Below, one piece after another: positions 9,313 through 19,252 of a DNA stretch of 64,000 nt. Each line of letters begins with the position of its first letter. The stretch's first letter is position 1. Location of the stretch: positions 19,845 to 83,844 of the forward strand of contig QKAS01000040.1 in NCBI GenBank assembly GCA_003246295.1. Direction: 5' to 3'. Source of the DNA: Clostridia bacterium (lineage in GTDB: Bacteria > Bacillota > Clostridia > Lachnospirales > Lachnospiraceae). The position numbers and the translations under genes were made by a program. Below the pieces are notes generated by a model. That model was not told where the DNA came from. It worked only from the letters and a program-made list of their open reading frames with translations, and made no database searches.

Positions 9313-10512
9313 ATGGCAAGTAAACCAACATATACAGCAAGCGCAGATGTACTTGCTGCTAAACAGGCATTAGCAAATGCAGAATCCAGTAAGCCAGCAG
9401 CATATCAGAGCAACTATAATGACACAATCAATTCGCTGCTTGATAATATCCTAAACAAAGAGAAGTTCTCTTATGATTTCAATGCTGATCCTATTTATCA
9501 GCAATATAAAGATAAATATACACAACAGGGCAAACAGGCAATGGCAGATACTGTGTCACAGGCAGCATCACTAACAGGTGGATACGGTAATTCATATGGT
9601 GTGACCGCAGGATCACAGGCATACCAGCAGTCATTACAGAACTTAAATGATGTCATTCCAGAACTTTATAATACAGCTCTAAGCAAATACCAGATGGACA
9701 CTCAGGATCAGTACAACCAGCTGTCAGCTGTTGGAACACAGGAAGACAGGGAGTATGGCCAGTACCGTGATACTGTTGGGGATTATCAGTCTGACAGGAG
9801 CTATTACTTAAACAAATATGATACATATTACAATCAGGATTATGGACAGTACAGAGATAATGTATCTGATTTTTACACGGACAGAAATTTTGATTATCAA
9901 CAGTCCAGGGATTCGGTTTCTGATTCACAGTATGCAGAACAACTCGCATTACAGAAAGCACAGGATGCATCTAACCTTGCATATAACCAGTCAAGAGATT
10001 CCGTATCTGATAGTCAATGGCAGCAGCAATTTAATTACCAGAAAGAACAGGATGCAGCATCACTTGCTCTTCAGAAAGCAAAAGCCGCTAGCAGTGGATC
10101 AAGCAAGTCATCAAATGGTACTGACAAATTAACATCTACGCAATCCTCAACTCTCAAAGCTAAAGCAAATTCAAGTTATACGGAACTGGAATCATATCTC
10201 AGCACATTAATTGATAGCGGTTATGATGCTGATTACTTATATAACTATGCTGAAACACAGCTTGGAATTGATATTGAAGCATTGGCAACAGATGCGGCAA
10301 AGCAAGCAAAGGAAGAAAGTAAATCTTCATCCGCACCGACAACATACAATGAAGCTATTGAGAAAGGACTGTCTGAAAACATTCTTACCAATGCACAGTT
10401 CAGTGTATTAAAACTAAATGGTGCAGCAAGTGTAGATAACATCAATAGTTACAAAGATTACTTGGCATTGATGTATCAAAATAGCAAAAAAGGTGTATTT
10501 AACAACAAATAG
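9313..10512 (+). CDS. Repeat-containing virion/ejection-type protein
   Basis: A 399-residue Gln/Ser/Tyr-rich protein. The N-terminal third contains TGGYGNSYGVTAGSQAYQQSL, a segment frequent in gut podovirus proteins next to the portal-tail region. The middle (about residues 145-250) holds four imperfect copies of a unit built on RDxV(S/G)D: RDTVGDYQSDR, RDNVSDFYTDR and twice RDSVSDSQ. Two copies are followed by LALQKA-type helices, so the region is likely an elongated coiled structure. No catalytic motif is seen. It precedes the giant protein by 11 nt and may be packaged with it as an internal or ejected protein. Confidence 0.6.
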   Translation: MASKPTYTASADVLAAKQALANAESSKPAAYQSNYNDTINSLLDNILNKEKFSYDFNADPIYQQYKDKYTQQGKQAMADTVSQAASLTGGYGNSYGVTAGSQAYQQSLQNLNDVIPELYNTALSKYQMDTQDQYNQLSAVGTQEDREYGQYRDTVGDYQSDRSYYLNKYDTYYNQDYGQYRDNVSDFYTDRNFDYQQSRDSVSDSQYAEQLALQKAQDASNLAYNQSRDSVSDSQWQQQFNYQKEQDAASLALQKAKAASSGSSKSSNGTDKLTSTQSSTLKAKANSSYTELESYLSTLIDSGYDADYLYNYAETQLGIDIEALATDAAKQAKEESKSSSAPTTYNEAIEKGLSENILTNAQFSVLKLNGAASVDNINSYKDYLALMYQNSKKGVFNNK

Positions 10513-10523
10513 GGGGGATAAAC

Positions 10524-13500
10524 ATGTCAGGTTCATTCAATAGATACCTCGAAGAACGTAAAAAAAGACAGCAGATGGAAGAAAGCGGTGCGAATAGTGG
10601 CACCGCTGTTTCTGATTCTGAAGAAAAAAGCAGCAGCAATTCCTTTAGCAGATATATGGAAGAACGAAATGCAAGAAAAACTACAGGAAGTCCTGTAAGA
10701 AAAATAGAAGTATCAGACAATAGTAGTACTGAAAAAACTGCTATGGATCTTGCGATTGAAAAAGTATTGAGCAGTAACCGTACGATGAATTCAAAGCCAA
10801 TGACTAATAGGAAAGAACCTGACAGTTACTTTGATCAGAACCGTCTTGAGCCAGAAGACAAAGAATATCTGTCTGTTGATACAACTAAAAACGACAATCG
10901 CATAAGTGAAATTGACTCTGAATTAAAATATCTTTATCGTGACATGGATCATTTTCCACTTGAAAGAAAAGAGAACCAGGTCAAGATTGATGCACTGAAA
11001 GATGAAAAGAATAATTTATCTGTTTCCAATACTAAAGCAAAAAGAGTACAGGCTATTGATAAATACAATAGTGTTAAGAACAAGAGTGATTTTGGTCAAA
11101 ATTCACGCTATATTGACAGCGGACAGAATATATATGGAAATGCTTATGAGTATATTAATGCTAGCAATAAAGAAAAAAATAGTTATAACGGTGTAGAAGA
11201 AAAAATCAGAAATGATATCAGTGTCGGACCGTACTCAAATGAAAATACATTTGCTGATAAAAGTTATGATTATTTAACTGATGATGAAAAATCAGTATAT
11301 AACTATATACATGCTACAGAAGGAAATGATAGTGCACAAAAATTCCTAGATACATTACAGAACACGTTAAACCAAAGACAAGCAGAAAATATCGCAGATG
11401 AAGCAGATACAAGATTAAAACAGCTTGCATATGCAAGAGTACAAGCAAAAATTGCAATGCAAGATACGGAAACAACTTTTTCTGGAGATACCGAACTATC
11501 AGAGGAGAAATATGCTAGTCAACTTGTGAGAAATAAATTAGCAGATTTTGGTCCTGAATTTATGGGTAATAGCGCAGGACAAATAGCATATGATCTAATA
11601 GGTACTACAGCTTATATGGCACCATCCATATTATTATCCAGTATCGTTGGTGCTGCAACGGGTGGGGCAGGTGCAGCATTAGTAGGTGCTGCTTCTATGG
11701 GTTCTTCAGCCGGTGGTAATGCCTATGCACAAAAAATCAATGAAGGATACACGGAAGACCAGGCAAAGAAATACGGAGTTCTAATAGGAGCATCAGAGGG
11801 AAGTTTACAGTATATTATCGGTGGTGTCGGTGCACTTGGTGGCAAGGTAACAAAAGGAGTTGCACAGCAGGCAATCAACAAGATCGATAATGTAATGGCC
11901 AGAGTAGCAGTTGATGCAGGCACTAATATGCTCTCAGAAGGGTCGGAAGAGTATGTACAGGAAATTATTGAACCTGTTATTGCCAATGTTACATTAGATG
12001 AAAATAATGATTTTAAACTGTTTACAGAGGATGCTCTGTATGCAGGTGTATTAGGTGCGCTTTCAGCAGGTGTACTTGAAAGTACTGGAACTGTCAGTAC
12101 CGGTATTGAAGACTCTAAAATGAAAAAAGTAGGTCAGTCTGTTGTAAGAAATGATGAAGTAGACTCTGTTATGGAACTTGCAAAATCACTGAATGATGAA
12201 GAGATCAAGAACATCCTCTCAAAATATGAAAAGACTAACAATGTAATCGATCTTGGAAAGCTTAAAACAGGAGTTGACCAGCTTGCAAAGCATAACACTG
12301 AAAATTCAGGTGTTACATCAGAAGAGAAACCTTTAGATCAAGAAAGTGTTACGCAATCATCTACGGAACAGGCTCGGCCAGAGAATGACATTTTAAGACA
12401 ACTTGCTAATGAAATGGCAGGAGTAACAACAACAGAACCAACTAGTTCATCCAAAATCAATAGCATTCTTTCAAGCAAAGAAAGTATTGAGAAGTTTGAA
12501 GCTGAATCAGGTATCAAACTGGAAGGAACAAAGGCAGAACAAAGGAATATAGTAAAAAATTATTATAAAACAGCACAAGAGACTAATCAAACACAGAATA
12601 TATCTACTGTGAAGGAAAGTAATAAAACGAGTGAGAATAGTCCTTTAATGCAGCCTCAGCAGGCTACTATCAGCAATCTGGCAGGCATTGAAGCACTATC
12701 CGACAATGATGCGATTGTTAAGCTTAAAAACGGTACTAAGGTCAACCTTTCAGAAATACAATTTAGCAACCTTACAGAAAAAGCAGTTTATCGAATGGCA
12801 TCAGTGGCAAATACGACTGAAGAAGCTAATACATATATTAATAGTTATCCAGAAGGTATGCCGATTGAAACATATACGAGACTGTTCAACACATTAAAAC
12901 GTGCTGGATATAATGAGCAGAACCCTATTAATGTGATAAAAGACAACAATGCATATCTTCAGTATATGTCAGCTGATACCATGAAATCGATTTATGATAT
13001 TGGTGTTAATGAAGCATCTGCAGTCAGCGCAAAGGCAGTATCAGACAAGCAGATATCTCTTGTTAACAATATTGCAAAAGCCTTTGGAGTACAGGTAGAG
13101 TTTTCAGACTCAATTCATGATGAAGCTGGTAATGGTGCAAACGGTGTGTACCAGGATGGAAAGATTATTATTTCAAAAAAATCATTGGATCCGGCACTTG
13201 TTGTATTTTCTCATGAAATGACACACTCACTTAAAAATTCAGCACCTGAAGCATATAAAACATATTCAGATCATGTAATCAACTATATGAAAGAAAGCCA
13301 TTTGGATACTTATAATAGTATAACCAAAAGACTTTCTGATTTGTATGCAAATGATTCAGAGGAATATATTAATGATGAAATTGTAGCAAATGCTACTGAA
13401 ACATTTCTCACAGATGCTGAAGCGATAAAATCACTTGTAAAAAAAGATAGATCAGTTGCAGAGAAGATTCTTGATGCAATCAATAATATGATAAGCAAAA

Positions 13501-16500
13501 TTAAATCTCTTTATAAAAATTATGAACCGAAGAGCAAAGAGGCGCAGGCACTTGCTGAAAACGAGGAAGTGCTGAGCAAAGCAAGAGAACTGTGGCTTTC
13601 AGCTGTAAATGAGAATATAAATGAAGTAAAAGAAAATAGTGAAAATAAATTCTCAAAAAAAGACAGCAAGGGGAAAATGTTAACAGATGCGCAGGCAGAA
13701 TTCTTCAAAGATTCCAAAGTAGTAGATGATGAAGGAAATCTTCTTAATGTTTATCATGGAACCGGTAACACATTTTATGTATTTGATTCAAATAAGACCG
13801 GTCTCGGAAATGATCAGTTTGGGTCTGGATTCTATTTCACAACAGATGAAGAGGAAGCAAATAATTACCAGTCAGCGTTTCAACGTGGAAAAGAGAAAAT
13901 TGGTGGAACGGACAGTCCAAGAATAATAGAGGCATATCTTAATATTAAGAAGCCGCTTATTGTTGACGGAATGAGCCTAAATGATGCTGATATCAATATA
14001 AGTAAATCACAGGCATATAGGATCATGAAAATGGCACCTGATATCTACAATTATGAAGACAGCGCAATTGGTTCATTTCACGATGTATGGGCAAATGAAA
14101 AAGTAGAAGAATGGATGATTAAGGATGCGGCTTCATCATACACTGGTGCAAGTCTTATTTCTCTTGAAAACGATTTCTTTAGAGGTAAAGCAACCGCATT
14201 TAGAAAGGCAGTGAATGAAGTTCTTGGGTATGATGGGGTAATTCATGAGTTTGAAGACGGTAAAAAGCATTTTGTTGCATGGTTTAGCAACCAGATAAAA
14301 GATGTAGAGAATGAAAATCCTACTACTAATATGGATATCAGGTATTCATTAAAAGGTGTAGATCAGGACGGTATTGAAATATACGAAACGAGTAATGATA
14401 CCAAATCTCTTACATGGAAAGAACGCAAAGCAGCTCTTTTGAATTCAATCGTTAATGAATATGTGGGAAGGACTGCAAAGTTCATAAAAGATGGAAAAGT
14501 ATTCTACGCTAAAATGAATGAAGCAGATATTAGAAAGAGTATATTTGGAGATAATAAATCAAGTAGAAGAGGATATAATGCAAAAATTAATATTGGCGCA
14601 GATGGAAACTACTTTGAATTAATTGAAAATGCCGAAATTACTGGAAGCAGAGAAGAAAAAGGCAAGACAACACTTAATGGAATTCATGAAGGCACAAAAT
14701 CATGGTATTACTTTGAAAAAACAATAAAGGCAGATGAAGATTATTTTAACGTATTAATAAATGTATATGATAAAGGAGAAGATCAATATGTTTATTCGGT
14801 TAATTTATTTGAATCAAAAAAAGGACTCCCAAGCAGCCGAAGCTTTAACCAAGGGAATCCTTCTGATAATATTATAGATCAACCTACTATAAATGTCAAT
14901 AAATCAGACATTCGCCATTCATTAAAAGATGAGGATTTCCTGTTTACTGATGAATTTTTTGATACAAGTGCTGCACCTGATGTAACAAAAATAATCAACG
15001 AGTCCGAAAGCATTTTGGAAGAGGGTATGAAAGCGTTAAAACATACAAATGTTGATGAAAAAAGAGTACGCAGCATTGCCAGAAAGATTCTTAATGACTA
15101 TAAGAGCGAATACAAAAAAGCAGATTTTGAAGAAAATATGATTAAAGTATTTGCTTATATGCAGACCGCAGATAGGGTTGACTATAAAGACATGATCCGG
15201 CTCATGTCAGAAATTGCAACTCCGGCCATTGAAAGAAGCGGTCAATATGATGAATCAATGATGAGGCAGTACACTGATTTCAAGAATAGTATAAACACAT
15301 ATAACATCAGACTTAATAAAGAACAAAGATCAGAGGTTGAAAGTCTTTTCGATAGTTACACTAATTTTAAGAAGAGTGTAAAAGGAGAACTTAAACTCTC
15401 AGAAAACGGTACCTGGCTTGACAATATTTGGAATGAAATTACTGAAAAATCAGCAGGGATGTTAGATGTAGATGAGCCAGTCGGAAATCAACCGATAGCA
15501 CTTGCTGAAGCGTTACATGCACTTAAACCCAGTATGACCAATAGTTATGGTATGGATAATACAATGCTTGCTTATGATATGGCATTAAATATTTACAAAG
15601 AGTATTTTTCAGCACAGAGTAGCACTGAAATTAACAAAGCAAAGCAGCAGATGGCACAGCAAATTATCCAGGTGCGGAAAGACAGCATTGCAAGGTTTGA
15701 AAAAAGGATTCAAGAAATTAAAGATGCTGAGCAGAAGAAAGCTGAACTTAAAATATCAAAACTTGAAGGGGAAATCGCAAATCTGAAAGAACAAAGAAAA
15801 ATTGGAGATGCACTGAATAGGGATAAAAGAAATTCTGCTGTTGAAAATGAAGTGAACAAAAGAAAAGAACAGATCCGATTATTAAAGGAAGCTGAAAAGG
15901 CTAAAAAGATTGAGGCTATCAATAAGGAAATAGCAGTCAAAGAACAAAGAATAAAATCACTTCGTGAGGAAAAGAACAAAAGGATCCTTACACTTCAGGC
16001 ACAGTACCGAGAAAGCAAATTGGTTCTGAGAGAAAAAAGTAAGCGCAAGGCACAAGATCGTAAATATAAGAATAGAATTATTGACAATGGCAGGGAAATT
16101 ATAAAATGGATTGAAAAACCAACTGATAAACACCATGTGCCAGAACCATTAAAGCAGACCACTCTTGAATTCCTTACAAGCATTGATTTCATATCGAGCA
16201 AAGCACAACCAGATAGCAAGTCAACACAGGGTTGGAATGATAAAATGCAGGCATTGTATTCTAAACTGGACGAAATACAAAGAAAAGAAGATGGAGAATA
16301 CAATAATTTTGCTTTGACATTTGATCCAGACTTTATGCCAGCCTTTATAGAATTTATGAATGGCAATAAAAACATAAAAAAGGTTTCTGATCTGACTGGT
16401 GAACAACTAAAAGAGTTAGATTACCTTATGTCAGTGTTGAAAAATACCATAACTTCTGTCAATAAAATGTATAACAATAAGCGGTATGAAGAAGTGGCGC

Positions 16501-19181
16501 AGGTCGGAGAAAATACGATTGCAGAGCTTGAAGAAAAGAAAACCAAACAGAAGAAAAATGCAGGAATTGAAGCAATCAGTAATTTGTTAAATGTGCATAT
16601 GCTAGATTCGTTTTCATATTTTCATCAGATCGGAGATGCAGCAGAAAGTATTTATGAGGAATTACGAGAAGGTTTTAATCAAAGAACCTGGAAGATAAAA
16701 GAAGCACAGGACTTTATGGCTGAAACAATCCAAGGTTTAAATATAAAAGACTGGACCGGAAACAATGCAAAAGTATTTGATTTTACAATAAAAGGAAAGG
16801 ATCTTAGAATGACCACTGGTCAGATCATGTCCCTTTATATGTTATCAAGTAGAAAGCAGGCAGTAGCGCATATAAAAATAGGTGGTATAAAGGCAGGGGA
16901 TATTGATACAAAAACCGTAAAATATCGCCAGTCTAAAGCAGTTCATCCAGATGATGCGGCACTTAGCTTAATCTTCTCAAAGCTCACAAATGAACAAAAA
17001 GAAGTTGCGGAAAAGATGCAGTCATTTATGGCAAGCAATTGTTCAGAGTGGGGTAATGAAGTATCGATGAAAATGTGGGGATACAAAAAATATACAGAGG
17101 ATAATTATTTCCCAATCAAGTCAGATGATAATATCATACCTACAAATGATAATAATGCAACGCAGGCGGCAATTTATGCGCTGGTAAATCTTGGGTTTAC
17201 TAAATCAACACAGACAGGTGCCAACAATGCAATCACGGTAGGGGATATATTTGATATCTTTACTGAACATGTAACTAATATGGCAACCTACAATGCATTT
17301 GCAATACCAGTCATAGATTCCATGAAATGGTACAATTATAAAACGGATGAATTTATTGATGATGGAACAAGAGAAAAAAATAAGATCACTGTAAAAGGAG
17401 AAATAGACCGTGCTTATGGAAGTAAGGCAAAAGATTATTTTATTAATTTGATCCGGGATATTAATGGTGAAATAGAACGCAAAGACGGTGGAGAAATAGG
17501 TAAAAGGCTGTTATCAAATTATAAAGCAGCAGCGGTAGGTGCTAATTTACGAGTAGCAATTCAGCAGCCCACATCATATGCAAGAGCATTAGCTGTTATG
17601 AATCCCAAATATATTACAGGGGCAATGTTTAAGCTTGCAAATGTAAAAAAAGCAAAAGAAAACAGCGCAATAGCACTCTGGAAATCATGGGGATATTATG
17701 AAACCATGATTGGAAAATCAATGAAGGATGTTATTACCGGACAGGAAAGTTTTCATGACAAAATAAAGGATGCTTCTATGTCACTTGCACAGCAAGCAGA
17801 TAATCTTACATTTGGTACATTATGGAATGCATGTGAATTAGAAATAGCTGACAAAAATCCTGATATTGATAAAAAGAGTGATGAATTTTTAAAGCTTGTT
17901 ACAGCACGGTTTGATGAGGTTATTGATCGCACCCAGGTGGTTGATACAGTCCTTCATAAATCACAAATTATGAGGTCAAAATCTTCATTGGCACAACTTG
18001 AAACTACTTTTATGTCAGAACCGATAAAAAGCTATAATATGTTGCACGGTGCGTTTGTGGATGCGATTGAAACCAAAAGTGCAGCATCATATGCTGATCT
18101 AACAAGAAAGACAACGGTGTATGTTTTAACCGCAACAATTACAGCGGCAGCAGCTTCGATTTTGGATGCATTAAGAGATGATGACGAAAATGAGAAGTTT
18201 ATCGAAAAATATCTTGATGCATTAAAAGGCAATGTGATCGGAAATATAAACCCTATGAACATGATACCATTATTAAAAGATTTAATTTCAGCAGCAGATG
18301 CTGTTATGAATAAAAGTTATTTTAGTAGTGGCAGAATGGATATAGACGGATTTAAAAACCTTTTTACAGGTCTTTCACAGCTATTAAAAATGGTATCAGA
18401 TCCAACGTATGAAAAGACACCATATGGAATAATTAAATCAGTAGCAAAAGGAGCATCACAACTAACGGGTATTCCTGCCTATAATTTTATTCGTGATGCA
18501 GAAGCTGTTTATAATTCTATAACTGGAAATCAGCTTGGTGGTGAAGAACGTGACAAGTATGAAAAAATGTTTGATGCCATAAAAGATGGAAATTTAGAAG
18601 CTTACAATAAGCTTTACGCTGCAGTTATTGAAAGCGGTGTCAAAGAAGAAACTATTAGTAATGGTATTAAAAATCAGCTTGTTGAAAATGATCCTCGTAT
18701 AGCAGATGCGGCAGATGCTAGGGTGAAAGGTAAAACTGACAACTACTTAAAAATCATGAATCAAATTGTAGCGGATGGGTTTAATAAAGACATAGTAAAA
18801 GCAGCTATCAATAAAAAAATAAATGACATTTCAAAATCCGCAAATACTGATGAAAAGAAAGTATCAGAAGCAGATGGTTCATTAACAGATGCAGTAAGTG
18901 AATATGAAATGAAAGATATTTATTACTCTTTGGATGCTGGAAATACTAAAGAAGCTCAGAAGATTATTAATGACATCTACAATGTGAAATTAAAAAATGG
19001 TGTTGAAAAGACTGATGCAAAGTCAAGTATAAAAAGTGGATTAACTGGTAAATACAAAGAGCTGTATATAACTGGTTCATCTATGGAAAGACTTGAAATT
19101 AAAGAAATGCTAATGAACATCTACATTGACGGAAAAAGGTTGTATTCACAGGATAATTTTACAAAATGGAATAACAGTTAA
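10524..19181 (+). CDS. Giant polyvalent protein: metallopeptidase, ADP-ribosyltransferase-like and BECR-nuclease-like modules
   Basis: A 2,885-residue protein, almost certainly packaged in the virion and delivered with DNA. Visible parts: charged N-terminus; a Gly/Ala hydrophobic stretch at about residues 348-441 (possible membrane passage); a zinc-protease motif HEMTH at 897-901; an ADP-ribosyltransferase-like module at about 1050-1265 with VYHGTG (1076-1081) and GSGFYFT (1100-1106); a module at about 1290-1455 resembling barnase/EndoU-type nuclease domains of phage polyvalent proteins; a long coiled coil near 1710-1860; and a helical C-terminal half. The modules are separated by a recurrent linker (KFSKKD near 1042, DIRYSLK at 1271, DIRHSLK at 1462). 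Family knowledge: polyvalent proteins carry effectors used at entry. Individual activities are inferred from motifs. Confidence 0.8.
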   Translation: MSGSFNRYLEERKKRQQMEESGANSGTAVSDSEEKSSSNSFSRYMEERNARKTTGSPVRKIEVSDNSSTEKTAMDLAIEKVLSSNRTMNSKPMTNRKEPDSYFDQNRLEPEDKEYLSVDTTKNDNRISEIDSELKYLYRDMDHFPLERKENQVKIDALKDEKNNLSVSNTKAKRVQAIDKYNSVKNKSDFGQNSRYIDSGQNIYGNAYEYINASNKEKNSYNGVEEKIRNDISVGPYSNENTFADKSYDYLTDDEKSVYNYIHATEGNDSAQKFLDTLQNTLNQRQAENIADEADTRLKQLAYARVQAKIAMQDTETTFSGDTELSEEKYASQLVRNKLADFGPEFMGNSAGQIAYDLIGTTAYMAPSILLSSIVGAATGGAGAALVGAASMGSSAGGNAYAQKINEGYTEDQAKKYGVLIGASEGSLQYIIGGVGALGGKVTKGVAQQAINKIDNVMARVAVDAGTNMLSEGSEEYVQEIIEPVIANVTLDENNDFKLFTEDALYAGVLGALSAGVLESTGTVSTGIEDSKMKKVGQSVVRNDEVDSVMELAKSLNDEEIKNILSKYEKTNNVIDLGKLKTGVDQLAKHNTENSGVTSEEKPLDQESVTQSSTEQARPENDILRQLANEMAGVTTTEPTSSSKINSILSSKESIEKFEAESGIKLEGTKAEQRNIVKNYYKTAQETNQTQNISTVKESNKTSENSPLMQPQQATISNLAGIEALSDNDAIVKLKNGTKVNLSEIQFSNLTEKAVYRMASVANTTEEANTYINSYPEGMPIETYTRLFNTLKRAGYNEQNPINVIKDNNAYLQYMSADTMKSIYDIGVNEASAVSAKAVSDKQISLVNNIAKAFGVQVEFSDSIHDEAGNGANGVYQDGKIIISKKSLDPALVVFSHEMTHSLKNSAPEAYKTYSDHVINYMKESHLDTYNSITKRLSDLYANDSEEYINDEIVANATETFLTDAEAIKSLVKKDRSVAEKILDAINNMISKIKSLYKNYEPKSKEAQALAENEEVLSKARELWLSAVNENINEVKENSENKFSKKDSKGKMLTDAQAEFFKDSKVVDDEGNLLNVYHGTGNTFYVFDSNKTGLGNDQFGSGFYFTTDEEEANNYQSAFQRGKEKIGGTDSPRIIEAYLNIKKPLIVDGMSLNDADINISKSQAYRIMKMAPDIYNYEDSAIGSFHDVWANEKVEEWMIKDAASSYTGASLISLENDFFRGKATAFRKAVNEVLGYDGVIHEFEDGKKHFVAWFSNQIKDVENENPTTNMDIRYSLKGVDQDGIEIYETSNDTKSLTWKERKAALLNSIVNEYVGRTAKFIKDGKVFYAKMNEADIRKSIFGDNKSSRRGYNAKINIGADGNYFELIENAEITGSREEKGKTTLNGIHEGTKSWYYFEKTIKADEDYFNVLINVYDKGEDQYVYSVNLFESKKGLPSSRSFNQGNPSDNIIDQPTINVNKSDIRHSLKDEDFLFTDEFFDTSAAPDVTKIINESESILEEGMKALKHTNVDEKRVRSIARKILNDYKSEYKKADFEENMIKVFAYMQTADRVDYKDMIRLMSEIATPAIERSGQYDESMMRQYTDFKNSINTYNIRLNKEQRSEVESLFDSYTNFKKSVKGELKLSENGTWLDNIWNEITEKSAGMLDVDEPVGNQPIALAEALHALKPSMTNSYGMDNTMLAYDMALNIYKEYFSAQSSTEINKAKQQMAQQIIQVRKDSIARFEKRIQEIKDAEQKKAELKISKLEGEIANLKEQRKIGDALNRDKRNSAVENEVNKRKEQIRLLKEAEKAKKIEAINKEIAVKEQRIKSLREEKNKRILTLQAQYRESKLVLREKSKRKAQDRKYKNRIIDNGREIIKWIEKPTDKHHVPEPLKQTTLEFLTSIDFISSKAQPDSKSTQGWNDKMQALYSKLDEIQRKEDGEYNNFALTFDPDFMPAFIEFMNGNKNIKKVSDLTGEQLKELDYLMSVLKNTITSVNKMYNNKRYEEVAQVGENTIAELEEKKTKQKKNAGIEAISNLLNVHMLDSFSYFHQIGDAAESIYEELREGFNQRTWKIKEAQDFMAETIQGLNIKDWTGNNAKVFDFTIKGKDLRMTTGQIMSLYMLSSRKQAVAHIKIGGIKAGDIDTKTVKYRQSKAVHPDDAALSLIFSKLTNEQKEVAEKMQSFMASNCSEWGNEVSMKMWGYKKYTEDNYFPIKSDDNIIPTNDNNATQAAIYALVNLGFTKSTQTGANNAITVGDIFDIFTEHVTNMATYNAFAIPVIDSMKWYNYKTDEFIDDGTREKNKITVKGEIDRAYGSKAKDYFINLIRDINGEIERKDGGEIGKRLLSNYKAAAVGANLRVAIQQPTSYARALAVMNPKYITGAMFKLANVKKAKENSAIALWKSWGYYETMIGKSMKDVITGQESFHDKIKDASMSLAQQADNLTFGTLWNACELEIADKNPDIDKKSDEFLKLVTARFDEVIDRTQVVDTVLHKSQIMRSKSSLAQLETTFMSEPIKSYNMLHGAFVDAIETKSAASYADLTRKTTVYVLTATITAAAASILDALRDDDENEKFIEKYLDALKGNVIGNINPMNMIPLLKDLISAADAVMNKSYFSSGRMDIDGFKNLFTGLSQLLKMVSDPTYEKTPYGIIKSVAKGASQLTGIPAYNFIRDAEAVYNSITGNQLGGEERDKYEKMFDAIKDGNLEAYNKLYAAVIESGVKEETISNGIKNQLVENDPRIADAADARVKGKTDNYLKIMNQIVADGFNKDIVKAAINKKINDISKSANTDEKKVSEADGSLTDAVSEYEMKDIYYSLDAGNTKEAQKIINDIYNVKLKNGVEKTDAKSSIKSGLTGKYKELYITGSSMERLEIKEMLMNIYIDGKRLYSQDNFTKWNNS

Positions 19182-19194
19182 ATATATGACATGG

Positions 19195-19221
19195 AATAGG
19201 GGGGAATTACTCTCCCCTATT
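19195..19221 (+). terminator. Hairpin after the giant gene
   Basis: AATAGGGG (19195-19202) pairs with CCCCTATT (19214-19221), followed by TTG and an AT-rich stretch. It separates the virion-internal module from the receptor-binding module. A moderate terminator at best. Confidence 0.5.
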
Positions 19222-19252
19222 TTGTTACAATTATTTGGAAAAGGGGGTGTGA

